Source: Elysia chlorotica (lineage: Eukaryota; Mollusca; Gastropoda; Plakobranchidae). From it: a stretch of 64,000 nucleotides of DNA. Positions 1-10,400 of this stretch are shown here, piece after piece (position 1 is the first letter of the stretch; the number at the start of each line of letters is the position of its first letter). The position numbers were made by a program, and so were the translations under genes. The DNA is taken from the NCBI GenBank assembly GCA_003991915.1, contig RQTK01000215.1, positions 265,470-329,469 of the forward strand, in the 5' to 3' direction. The notes below the pieces were generated by a model. The model did no database searches. It saw only the letters and a list, made by a program, of their open reading frames with translations, and was not told where the DNA came from.

Positions 1-245
1 TGGTGATGATGTAAGGAGAGAAGTTGGAGATGGTGGTGATGATGCAAGGAGAGAAGATGGTGATGATGCAAGGAGAGAAGGTGGAGATGGTGGTGATGAT
101 GCAAGGAGAGAAGACGGAGATGATGGTGATGATGTAAGGAGAGAAGATGGAGATGGTGGTGATGATGCAAGGAGAGAAGTTGGAATGGTGGTGATGATGC
201 AAGGAGAGAATGTGGAGATGATGGCGATGATACCAGGAGAGAAGA
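1..245 (+). repeat. Minisatellite with coding-like 3-nt periodicity, Asp/Arg/Glu-rich if translated
   Basis: Tandem degenerate units of roughly 24-36 nt built from GGTGATGATGCAAGGAGAGAA plus a variable GATGGAGAT spacer. In forward frame 2 the units read GDDARREDGDG-like repeats without stops. A one-base loss near position 186 moves the open frame to frame 1. That frame continues as DDTRREDGDEYFGDLEFLVEH and stays open to the stop at 511-513. The unit lengths are multiples of three, so this could be the 3' part of a repeat-containing exon that runs off the left edge. It could equally be a non-coding minisatellite. I do not recognise the downstream peptide. Confidence 0.7.
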
Positions 246-513
246 TGGTGATGAATACTTTGGGGACCTCGAGTTTCTTGTGGAACATCCAGTGACTGAA
301 GATGTGGAGAAAGAAATAGGCCTAAAGCAGATGATGACAGAATTGAAGTGTCAGACGAGGAAGGTGGAAATAAGTGTAAGGGTTTCAAGGATAAAGGTGG
401 TACAGAGTTGCAGGTGGCTTGTGAAATGTGCGATAATTGGTGGCACATCGCTGTTCGAAATCCGAACACAATTTAAATTGAAGAGAGCTAGAGTACTTCA
501 ATTTCGTGTGTGA
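191..513 (+). other. Possible 3' coding end of an unidentified, frameshifted gene or element
   Basis: The open frame follows the minisatellite and ends with TGA at 511-513. The unique part, about 75 residues, begins with EHPVTEDVEKEIGLKQMM and ends LKRARVLQFRV. It has mixed charge, a few cysteines and no recognisable domain. The window starts inside the repeat, so no start or splice site can be assessed. A single-base shift inside the minisatellite breaks continuity with the upstream repeat frame. Treat as hypothetical; it may be a chance open frame. Confidence 0.2.
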
Positions 514-2440
514 CAAGTCTTGTCCCAGTCAATAGTTTCCTTGCAAGCTGCTTACACTACAGCATACATGTGTGAAAACGCTTGAGAAGAGGAGTGTGTG
601 AGTATGAGTGAGCGAGTTATTCATTGTTTCCATCAGATTGTTGCCATTTTTTTTTTTTTTTATTAATTACAGCTGCACCAAATATGTTCACTAAAACAAT
701 TAGAATATGAAAAAACAACACAAAACGCTTGTTTAGTTGTTCGTATGAAACGTTTATTAAAAGTACTTTAAAATTAAATAACAAAGCATGTGTTCGGATC
801 ACCGGACACATGTTCGGATTCATGAGACAGCAAAATTTTTGTTCGCAATGGTGAGACAGTAGTAAAATTTTAAGGGCAGAATAATATCATGTGACAAAAA
901 ACTATTTATAGATATGAAAAAAAAATTTTATTCAGAATATCCACCAATCAAAGAGCTACAAATTGGTATCCCCGGGTCTGCTCTCAGTCAAGTGGGCTTC
1001 CTTCCAGCCCCGCTAGATTAGAAACCATGTCTCAGTACCGGGATTTGTGTCAGCATGCCCGCCCGTGTTCGGAATACGTGACTTTACTCTAGATCTATTC
1101 AATCTTTATAAACAATACATCTGGATCTTAGATATAATCTCTAGATCTAGATCTAGATTTTTAGATCTAGATATTTAAGTATCACATCATTTTGTTGTAA
1201 GGTATCTAAATTTCGCGGTACATATTTTAAATTAAAGAATAATCTAGTTATCAGGATATTTCTAGCGCTGTCGGTTTGTTCTAATAAGCTTAAGTTGTTT
1301 TCATTTGTTTGAATTTTTTATTATTATTATTTAGGTTCCTATTATTTAACATAGCAAGCTGGCAAAGTCAAGCTGCTCGAACCAAATTTCAATCAAACCA
1401 AACGACCAATTCAATGTTTGGATTTTAGCCTAAAAATTTAAAACCATTAAAACATGTCTCAACTATTTGTTTCGCCGTTAAACTGGTACAGAAAGAGCAA
1501 TAATAATGTTTACAAAATTTTCTTCCGTGTATTATATTACCTAATAAATTAAAGTAGATGGATCTGATGCCTTCAAGGCGTGAGCCAATATGGTGATTCA
1601 AGATGTCAGAGGAATATGGCTCGCGTCCCGCGGTTCTTTTTCTGCTCTTCGAGGCACACGACAAAAAGGTAGAGATTCGATTGGTCGACGAGGTGGTGTA
1701 TTTTACGGATTGGAATAATATCTATCATTATTATCAACGCCGCCTATCGCCGTATAAGATCTCTCAGGGAAACCTAGAGAGGGACAGACAGACAAGGAGA
1801 GAAAGAGTGTTTCCTTAGTTTTGGAGGCAGTATTACATGACCCGACTTACCATATTATTAATAATATTGTTTCAATGAAAGTTTTACCATGATGCATTAT
1901 GTACACTGTTGTCATCTGCCCATCTGTGTTTAGATACTCTTAAAAAAATTATCCACATGAATGCCAGATATGTGCATTCAATACACTCATCTCTTTTACC
2001 ACAGCTTCATTTTTTTCTTGAGAGTAGCCTTTAGGTCTATAATGTCGACAGACCACATTCTGTTTTGAATGTAACTGTGTATTTTTCCCCCTAAGTATAA
2101 CAAAAGCATTTTGTTTTATTCTTTTGCTAAAATTTTCTTTATTATCGGAATCGAACAATGTGCGATCATTTGGGAAACCACTTTGTTCTGCTCTTCTTGT
2201 AATTGTATACTCAGAAAATGCCAACAACAGCAAGTAAATATTTTAAGCCCTTACTCCTCCTTACTGGTTACACAGGAGATGGAGTTACGGTTCGAATACG
2301 GTGATAACCTAGTAGAGGTCTCGTGGGGTAGCTACCTGTTTCCACAGCTTTTAATTCGTGTTTCCCACATGCGGTGTTGTTTTAAAAGAGTAAATTTTAA
2401 GGGCTTTGAGTTTTGCTAAGGGAAAGTGCCCAAGAAATAA
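514..2440. other. Non-genic AT-rich stretch
   Basis: No coding exon could be supported here. Visible content is a T15-type homopolymer near 645-661, and clusters of the palindromic AGATCT word near 1085-1170. The short open frames at 1425-1818 and 1949-2419 overlap one another on opposite strands and show no family similarity I recognise. Confidence 0.4.
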
Positions 2441-2442
2441 AT

Positions 2443-2443
2443 A

Positions 2444-2516
<73 letters not shown>
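2443..2516. repeat. (AAT)n trinucleotide microsatellite
   Basis: About 24 uninterrupted AAT/TAA units. Similar arrays occur at 34409-34457 (TTA strand) and 43111-43167. Confidence 0.95.
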
Positions 2517-3061
2517 GTGCTTAAGTGTTGTGTCTGTACCCCTACTCTTCACACGTGGCGTTGTCGGCAGAATGCACAGCTTACACCATTAATTTAAAAC
2601 TCAGACAGTAATGGCGGAGGAAGCCCACTTCCTGTCCGGCTACCGTGTAACTTTGACAACAATGGCCATAGCAAAGCGTCAGGTAGCCGTCCAACCACTC
2701 TCCGCACCGGCACCAAAATCTGCAGAGCTACAATTGGTCCGTTCCCTTATTATGAGAATGGAGTGTCCGGATGGGCAGGGGAACTGGCAGCCTGCGCGGA
2801 CCGAACAATCGGAGGCTCGCCTAGGGAGCATGAGGAGGAGGACAGGACGCAACAACATGCGGTGACGTCGATGCTAGCAATCGGACCACTTCGCTTGGCA
2901 ACGCAGAGACCCAGTACCAATGACGCCGACTAGCAATGTCAGTGTGTTGAAGAGGAAGGCAGAGACTAGGTGGAAGAGGGGCCCGGCCTTGACCCACACA
3001 GATGTGGAGATGTCCACATTGCAGCAAGAGCTCGACGAGGATCTAGCGGAAGCATATAGCT

Positions 3062-3205
3062 GTGTCTATATATATATATATATATATAGATATATATATA
3101 TGGTTATGCTTCCGTGGGTACACGTGTACCCACCGAAGCAAGCGCTTCTGTGGGTACACGTGTACCTACGGAAGCACTACCTATATATATATATATATAT
3201 ATCTT
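3062..3205. repeat. AT-dinucleotide arms enclosing two CACGTG-centred palindromes
   Basis: (TA)n runs at 3067-3101 and 3181-3202 flank two adjacent near-perfect palindromes, 3107-3140 and 3143-3174. Each is centred on GTACACGTGTAC and begins and ends with GCTTC/GAAGC. The whole block is close to self-complementary, so it could extrude as a cruciform or form a hairpin in RNA. No gene overlaps it. Confidence 0.85.
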
Positions 3206-3269
3206 TAACCTGGCCTGCATACCTCGATTCGATTTTTAAAATGAGTCTAAGTAAATGAAAAGGCTACCA

Positions 3270-3362
3270 TTATTCGGAATAGTATTCCGAATAACTCTAC
3301 AGCTTATCCGGAATAATATTCCGAATAATGCTGCAGATTATCCGGAATAGTATTCCGAATAA
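3270..3362. repeat. Three tandem 34-bp units, each a 25-bp palindrome
   Basis: Copies of TTATTCGGAATAGTATTCCG-type palindromes start at 3270, 3304 and 3338, an exact 34-bp period. Each reads TTAT(T/C)CGGAATA-R-TATTCCGAATAA. The spacers contain CTCTACAGC or TGCTGCAGA. Related palindromes lie at 4080-4136 and 6806-6840. The regular period and dyad symmetry suggest a transposon-internal repeat or a binding-site array; neither can be proven from sequence. Confidence 0.85.
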
Positions 3363-3364
3363 CT

Positions 3365-4765
3365 CCGGGGAACAAACCCTCACTAAAACTTAACATTAAG
3401 CATGCCTATCAGTACATATACCACTATTCATCAGTTCACTGGAATCGATCTGCTACTTGTACTAGTAGAATCATGTAGTAGCTTAGAGCTCATCCGATTA
3501 TCTTCAATTTTCTTACGCCAAGTAAAAAAGCAACTCGACTGTTATGCTTAGGTTATTGGTGCTATGCGAGTGTGGTTCTATGATGCTCGCGTCAAGCTAG
3601 AAACTGGACATTCGCCGCTGACCCAACATGACTTCAGTCAAAACCCCCAAACACTACACACTACACACACACACACACAAACACACACATACTTTACCGC
3701 TGCTTTCCTACATTAAATCTAACACCGTATGTTAGACAATTTCATACGTTTATGTTCAATTAATTCTACTTTATGAGATCTAAGATCACACACAGATTTT
3801 ATCTTTTCAATACAAATCACGCTAGAGCTAGATCTAGCTCTACATTAGCTCTACTTCTAGCCTATAGTTTGCCACAGTACAAAGTGCGATTGTACTCGGC
3901 ATTCCTTAATGTTGATGTATCGAATTACATTCAAAGACATTAGAAATGGCTAAAAATGCATACTTTGTCCAAACATTTCTTTTTTCATTTACTAAGACTC
4001 ATTTTAAAAATCGAATCGAGGTATGTAGACCGGGTTAAAGAGCTATATTTAGACACATCTATGTGCTTCCGCTCGCCACTATTCCGAATAACAGGTCCGC
4101 CGCGGAACTGTTATTCGGAATACTATTCCGAATAATCACTTCGAAATGAAAAACAAAAGAAATGTTTGGACAAAGTATGCATTTTAAAACATTCTAGTGT
4201 CTTTGAATGTAATTCGATACATTATACACCAAGGAATGTCGTTCTTTTAATAAACCCAAGCGAGTATGATCGGTGCGATTGTACTGTGGGAAACTAGAGG
4301 CTATAAGTAGAGCTAACGTTGTATGAAGAACTAGATAATAGATCCAGCGTGATTTGTAATGAAAAGTTAAAACCTGTGTGTTACCTTAGATCTTATAAAG
4401 TCAAATTAATTGAACGTAAACTTATAAAAATGTCTAACGGTGTTAGATTTAAGCAGTGGTAAAGTGTGTATGCGTGTGTGGTTTGTAGTGTTTGGATTTT
4501 CTGACTGAAATCATGTATGGCCGGTGGCGAATGTCAGGTTTCTAGCTTGACGCGAGCATCATAGAACCACCGACCTTTTAAGCATTACAGTCAAGTTGGG
4601 GGTTTTTTTTTTACTTGGCGTACGAAATTTTGAAGTTAATCGGATGAGCTCTAAGCCACTACATGATTTAGTACAATTAGCAAATCTATTCCAATGAACT
4701 GATGAATAGTGATACATGTACTGATAGGCATGTTTAATGTGAAGTTTTAGTGAGGGTTTGTTTTG
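3365..4765. mobile_element. Foldback (long inverted-repeat) element, about 1.4 kb
   Basis: A left arm of about 600 bp (from 3365 to about 3975) is the diverged reverse complement of a right arm (about 4150 to 4765). Matching landmarks are CCTCACTAAAACTT at 3374 with its complement near 4742, GCATGCCTATCAGTACAT with its complement near 4715-4732, the CA-repeat blocks, and the TTTGGACAAAGTATGCAT block facing its complement around 3958-3980. A shorter inverted pair is nested with it (3205-3262 versus 3978-4045). The centre contains ATTCCGAATAACAG with its complement at 4081-4120. No transposase frame is visible, so it would be non-autonomous. Confidence 0.75.
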
Positions 4766-4846
4766 CAAAGTGACACGGGTCCTTTCTCACCAACCACAGT
4801 TGGTGCAAAGTGACGGGACCACACTTCTCACCAACCGCAGTTTACC
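4756..4846 (+). repeat. Two copies of a 40-bp hairpin satellite
   Basis: Two diverged units of the same 40-bp repeat found at 5917-6140 (GCAAAGTGACACGGGTCC followed by TTTCTCACCAACCACAGTT). They lie directly against the end of the foldback element's right arm. The second unit carries the variant GACGGGACCACACTTCTC, which resembles the last full unit of the larger array. Confidence 0.8.
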
Positions 4847-5916
4847 CAGAAGCCTACATACAGTCCACCAAATTATTTTATTGTTTCACTTTCGAGGCCA
4901 TTTATCTCTACACTACGCTACAGAGTTTAAAATAGAACGTCCTGTCTAGTCTACAGCCGAGGTCTAGGCCTACCTGACACTATAAAAATGGAGGCATGGA
5001 TAACCTTTGACAGATTGGAAACGATTGCTATCAAGAATAAAAGGCTGAAGAGAAAAGTTTACCTAGTAAAAAATTAACATGAGCTTTCTTGCAAGAACAT
5101 TGGTTGATTTTGAAAATAATTACGTTTAAAGTAAATTGTGCAAGATACATAATTTTTTTTAAAACTCTGTTGTATTAGTTGTGATCTTTTTATTGTTGTC
5201 GTTCGTTCTAAATCTAATTAATTTGCTTTGCATTATAACTGACTTGCAATAAAATGCTTGAGCTCATGACAATTGGATCTTGATTTGTTTTTCTTTCATG
5301 TCACATTACATTGCACAAGAGTTAATAAATAATTCCCTAAAGTTGAACAGTCTGAAAGGAATTCAAGTTGGGGATAACTTGGTAACTTTGTCAAATTCAA
5401 TTTCACTCAAAACAGATTGTGAAAAAAATAGTTATTATATAGTTAAGATTACTTATGCTGAGTACATGTTAATTGTTATTGTGTAATTCGTTTCAATGTT
5501 TGTATGATGTGACTATGTTATGTCTAAGATAGCCCCATTAATTTAATAAATATGACCATAAAATTGTCACCCTGTTAATGGCATTGTTGGAGAATGTTTC
5601 ATTTTGCTGCTGAAATAAAATACTGTACAATACAATTATACCAGGTTCTTAACAATAAACCATTTTAAAGAAATGAAAACCAGGACGTTAGCGAAGTAAG
5701 ATCTGAGTAGCAATTGATATTTTACTTGAATATTGAGATGGTGATTGAAGTTATGATGGAACTAGGTCTCAATATCCCTAAATAACACAATGCCTGGAGG
5801 CTGTCAGATAGTTTTGGTACAGTTTTTACGAGACATATAATTCAAAACTTACCAAAATGGTACTATAGACATACATTTACATTGAAATGATGCCATCCCA
5901 TCATTTAGTTAGAGTA

Positions 5917-6140
5917 GGTGCAAAGTGACACGGGTCCTTTCTCACCAACCACAGTTGGTGCAAAGTGACACGGGTCCTTTCTCACCAACCACAGTTGGTG
6001 CAAAGTGACACGGGTCCTTTCTCACCAACCACAGTTGGTGCAAAGTGACACGGGTCCTTTCTCACCAACCACAGTTGGTGCAAAGTGACGGGGCCACACT
6101 TCTCACCAACCACAGTTGGTGTAAAGTGACGCGGCCGTCT
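5917..6140 (+). repeat. 40-bp tandem satellite, five units plus a partial
   Basis: Units begin with GGTGCAAAGTGACACGGG at 5917, 5957, 5997, 6037 and 6077, exactly 40 bp apart. A truncated sixth starts at 6117. The first four are essentially identical; the fifth and the partial are diverged. Across each junction CACCAAC-CACA-GTTGGTG forms a 7-bp stem with a 4-nt loop. There is no open reading frame through it. Confidence 0.95.
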
Positions 6141-6242
6141 CTTTTTATGTTTTTTATGTTGTTTTTTTAGTAAAGATCACCGTGGTCGTATCTAATATCT
6201 ACTGGTTGTGTTAAATTACATTACAAAGGTGAACTGGTGGTG

Positions 6243-6243
<1 letters not shown>

Positions 6244-6276
<33 letters not shown>
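6244..6276. repeat. (GA)n microsatellite
   Basis: Uninterrupted GA dinucleotides following the 40-bp satellite. Imperfect purine-rich sequence continues to about 6370. Confidence 0.9.
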
Positions 6277-6805
6277 CTAATACATAGGCTGACAGACAGA
6301 GGCATAGACAAGTAGAGACAGACGCATAGACAAACAAACATATAGAGAGACAGAGGGAGAAATAAAGAAGGATGACAAAAGATGAAAAGACATAAAAATG
6401 TAGCTGGATGCTAAAAAGGGAATGCGACATAGAGCACGTGTCTAACATTTATGATTTGGTTATCAGTGCAAGTCTGCACATCACTCTGCAGCATGGTTGT
6501 AGATCACTTTTCTCGTAAGACTTTCTAACTGTCTTTATCACATAGGTCTACTAAAAGGATCCCTTTACACTTAATTTTAATATTTGATTTATATGCATTT
6601 AATATGTCGATAACAATTAAGTTCTAGGAGGTCTACAAATTGTTTACAGAGCTATAATTTACAACCGCAACCAGAATTGTTACAAGTTTAACAATGGGAC
6701 AGAAATTTCTTGACTCACACTGCATGTTAACCGTACGGGTTTGACTATTTTAGCTTGGCCTTGGGAAAATTAGCCACAGAACGCTAATAATACACCCGCT
6801 TTATA

Positions 6806-6840
6806 CTATTCCGAATAATCTGCAGAATTATTCGGAATAG
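6806..6840. repeat. Isolated 14-bp-arm palindrome of the TATTCCGAATAA type
   Basis: CTATTCCGAATAAT and its perfect complement ATTATTCGGAATAG are separated by seven bases that include CTGCAG. This is the same dyad family as the tandem array at 3270-3362. Confidence 0.85.
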
Positions 6841-7139
6841 TTTAAAATAGTCCGAATGACAACTCCGATTAAGCTTCTTTGGATTTAGGAGAGATCGAAG
6901 AGATTCCCCTTGGGAGAGATATATAAATAGCTATTTATATCTATGTGAAAGGTTCAAAGGTCAATATTTTAGCGAAGTTTCCTCATGTTACTCTATCGGA
7001 GTAGGGCCTACTAATGGTACTATCAGTGTTGCCCGCTGCCCCCATTTTCCTCTAGGCCAAGTCACAAGGGCTCTTTTTTCCTTTCTCTAAAAGCTTATAA
7101 ATGTGATACATTAAAAACTAAGTTTTTAATAGTTTGGCT

Positions 7140-7380
7140 GAACTTTGAGAGCTAGAATCTAGATCCAGTGATTAGGCCTAGACGTCCATTCGCCCAGGTC
7201 TACAGACGAAGGGTGCTCTGACAGGGGTTCCCAACAGTAGCGTAGATTCTAGATCTAGACCTAGGATCAATTCACAGATTTTTATTTAAAACAGAAGTCT
7301 TTGAGTTCAATCGATCCCAGATCTAGAATCTAGATCTACTTTCTTAAATTTCACTTAAAAGATCGATATCTAGATTAGAT
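7140..7380. repeat. AGATCT/TAGATC-rich cluster
   Basis: Dense, irregular repetition of CTAGATCTAGA-type words just upstream of the hydrolase gene's first coding exon. Similar clusters lie at 1085-1170, 31240-31380, 50190-50300 and 59580-59920. It may be simple sequence rather than regulatory. Confidence 0.6.
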
Positions 7381-7410
7381 CTAGATCAGATTCAACTTGA
7401 GCCTTCAACA

Positions 7411-10400
7411 ATGCAGCAGATATCTAATTCAATCTCGCAAATGTTCTCATTGCTTCCGATCCGTTTACTTGCTGCTGTTTTCAAGTCTATGTGAGTAAAT
7501 AAATGACCCCACACCCAAAACAAACCAACACCGCGCCCCCCAAAACGAAAAATAAAATAAACAAAACAAAGGTATTAGGGTATAGATCTAAATCTTAAAT
7601 CTAGATGGATGTTTATCCTACAGCTAGAATCTAAAATTTAGTCTACAGATGCTCCTTTCAAAAAAATGTGGGTGCTTTGGACAATGATCTAGAGCTCTAG
7701 ATTTTGATGTTACTGATTATTCCATCACTTGAGGGCTATTTAAAAACTCCTTTTGCAGAACTTTACAACTAGTCTGTACACCTTTTGACACTGATGACTA
7801 GGCTACTTTTTTGCAGAGTCATCCTGACACCTGAGTAGAAATAGATTTGAGTATGTTGGCCTGAACCCTACAACATGCTGTAAAAATGATATGTTCTTAG
7901 ACATCTGACTACTAGATTTCCAGATTTAGATGATTAGTTAGGTTTATTTTAAAAAAGTGATGTCTACAATTTAGAGAACTTTTTAGGCTGTGTAGTGCAA
8001 TTTTATCAAACTAGGGATGAGAGTTGGCTTTCTTTGGCGGTCTGACCAAATTGAAAACTACACTGTGACTATAAAGTGTATATAGCATATATAATGTATT
8101 TAGCAACATTTTTATAATTTTATTTCACAACTAGTTCTAGATCTATACTAAAAAGAATAGTTACAGTGCCATCTGTAGATAAAAAGCAAAATTTTGTCAA
8201 AAGATTTATTTGCTTAAAATAGATAGAATCTACCAATATTGAGGTAAATAATTATATTGCACACTCCTTAAGAGATTGGATCATGCTAGAAATTATGTAA
8301 ATTATTTTTATGATTTTCGGATAATTAATCCCTGTAAACTTTTCAAATTTAAATACTAAATTACTCTGAGATCTGAGAATGACAAGTAATATAAATTGAA
8401 TTAAAACCAAATTCATCAAGCCAAAAGAACTTTAAATAACAAAGAAGTTTTTAACTACTGACAAGATGTCACTGCGGAGGTAAGTAATAATGTATTTTTA
8501 ATTATTGTAGACAGTAGTTTGGTCTGTTTTTTGGCGTCCACATTGTCATTGAGTATGATTGACTGCGAATTCCAAGTTAAAAAATATAATATGAGTTTTG
8601 GCAAAACCAGAAGATTTAGATTTTTTGGACAAAAATTGAATGTTTTGTCAAACAAAGGAATCATTTAGCAAATCAAAAGAAATTAGAGAAGACATATGTA
8701 TAATAATATGTAGTTTGAGGGGGGTGGGGGGGTATAAGGAGCTTGCTGCTTCTATTTATAAATCGTTATTGGTTGGAAAGGTGTCAGTAATATTTAGTGA
8801 TCGGAGTATACAGCCTAGAGGTCTGTCACCACAAGAGACCTAGGAGGGACCTAAATTAGGTAGAGAGCTTCTCTTTCTTTGACCATCAAATCCTTTTCAT
8901 TTTAGTTTTAGGCTACAAATATTTCTATTTTTTTGCTTCAAAATTTTTAATCAATTTTCAGTATATATGTAGTTACTCTAATTGAACAATTTTTTAAAAA
9001 TTACCTATATTTTTTTACAAGACCTAGTTGCGTTACTGAAGTGAGTTAATCATAGGAGTGCTTTCTCAAATAACTAACCAAGCTATGTTTAGGTCTTCAA
9101 TTCTAGGTAGTTTATATTTACTTTTTTAAAAAGCAGAATATCAGGCACTATGGGACTAGAAGCACTTGCTTCAATATTAAAAACTTTTAATGTTAAATTT
9201 GCTGATCATCTATGTTCATTTTTTTTTTTTACTAAATAAACTTGGAATAGGTTTATTTCCCATCTGTTTGCTTTTACATTTGTACATATGTATTTTTAAT
9301 AATATCTGGATATATATGTATATATTGAGATTTCTGCATCCACACATTTCCATTTTCATATATTTATCATAATATAGCAGTACATTATTCTATTAAAATA
9401 TAGATATCATTCGTGGTTCAAGATGCGCTGGACACCAGCTTCTAAAGGATGGCTTATGTTTCTGGACACAACCATAAGATCACGTAAGACTCAGACGCTC
9501 TAGCTTTAATTTTAGTATAAGGTTAGCCACAATTTTCATGGATAACAAAAATTGATCATTATAAACTATTTTTTAATTTTTTTGTTGAATCGACCACTTC
9601 TAAGGTATATTTGGCCTAGATCAAAATCATTTAGATTTATGGAGAAAATAATTAGATGGTAGCCTTACAACTATAAAATGGGTGAAACTTGGACAAATTC
9701 ATGTTCGGGAAATATTCCTAAAATATCAAAAACAGACCAAGAGCAATAAATATAGTAGTAGGTGTGGGAAAAGTGAAGGGCAAGCGGCAATGGCAGAAGC
9801 ACATAGCATAAATGAGGAGAAAAGGGAGATAGTTGTGAATGGAAAAAAAAATAACATGGTTAAGGTTGTTTTACATTTCCATCGTTGGCTCTAAATTCTA
9901 AAAAAATTTCATGGTTATAAATGTCCTAGATCAATTGTTATACTATAGTCAAAGTACTAGATGTTTTGATCTTCATTTCACACAACTCCTACTCATATAG
10001 AAGTTTTCTTTTCAAATAGATATTGAGCACAAAAATGTTGGCAGAATGGTACCTGTAGCATTCGGGAACAAAGTCCATGAGATCTGGACAGTGGAAGTTG
10101 AGGGTGATCACCAGGATACCCTGCCTGTCGTCATGCTACATGGTTTTGGAGGTGGTAGCAACATGTTTCTTAACAATATTGACAGTTTGGCAAAAGAGGT
10201 TTGTTCATATGCGCTGGATGCTCTCTTGATATGATATATGCAGTGTTTCTTTTCCTCTTTTTTTTTGGGGGGGGGGGGGGGGGGCAGTGGGGGGCGCTGT
10301 AACACAAAGACAAAATTACCTGTGATTTTTAATAAGTATTACCCCTGCGTCTGTTTGAAGACTGGATCTGGCACGGCTGACTGGGTGTGAAAAAAATGGG

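Noticed and set aside
1603-1818. 71-residue plus-strand frame with some non-random look
   Set aside because: It overlaps an opposite-strand frame of similar length, no flanking splice or family evidence exists, and the surrounding sequence looks non-genic.
5917-6140. CRISPR-like array
   Set aside because: The 40-bp units are directly tandem without unique spacers, in a eukaryotic context, so it is a satellite.
5917-6140. Self-cleaving ribozyme (hammerhead) in the satellite
   Set aside because: The required CUGAUGA and GAAA core elements were not found; only a simple 7-bp stem is visible.
9682-9894. Possible alternative N-terminal exon of the hydrolase
   Set aside because: No family similarity and no suitable donor. 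Exons 7411-7490 and 9404-9483 join in perfect phase and supply the WTPAS motif instead.
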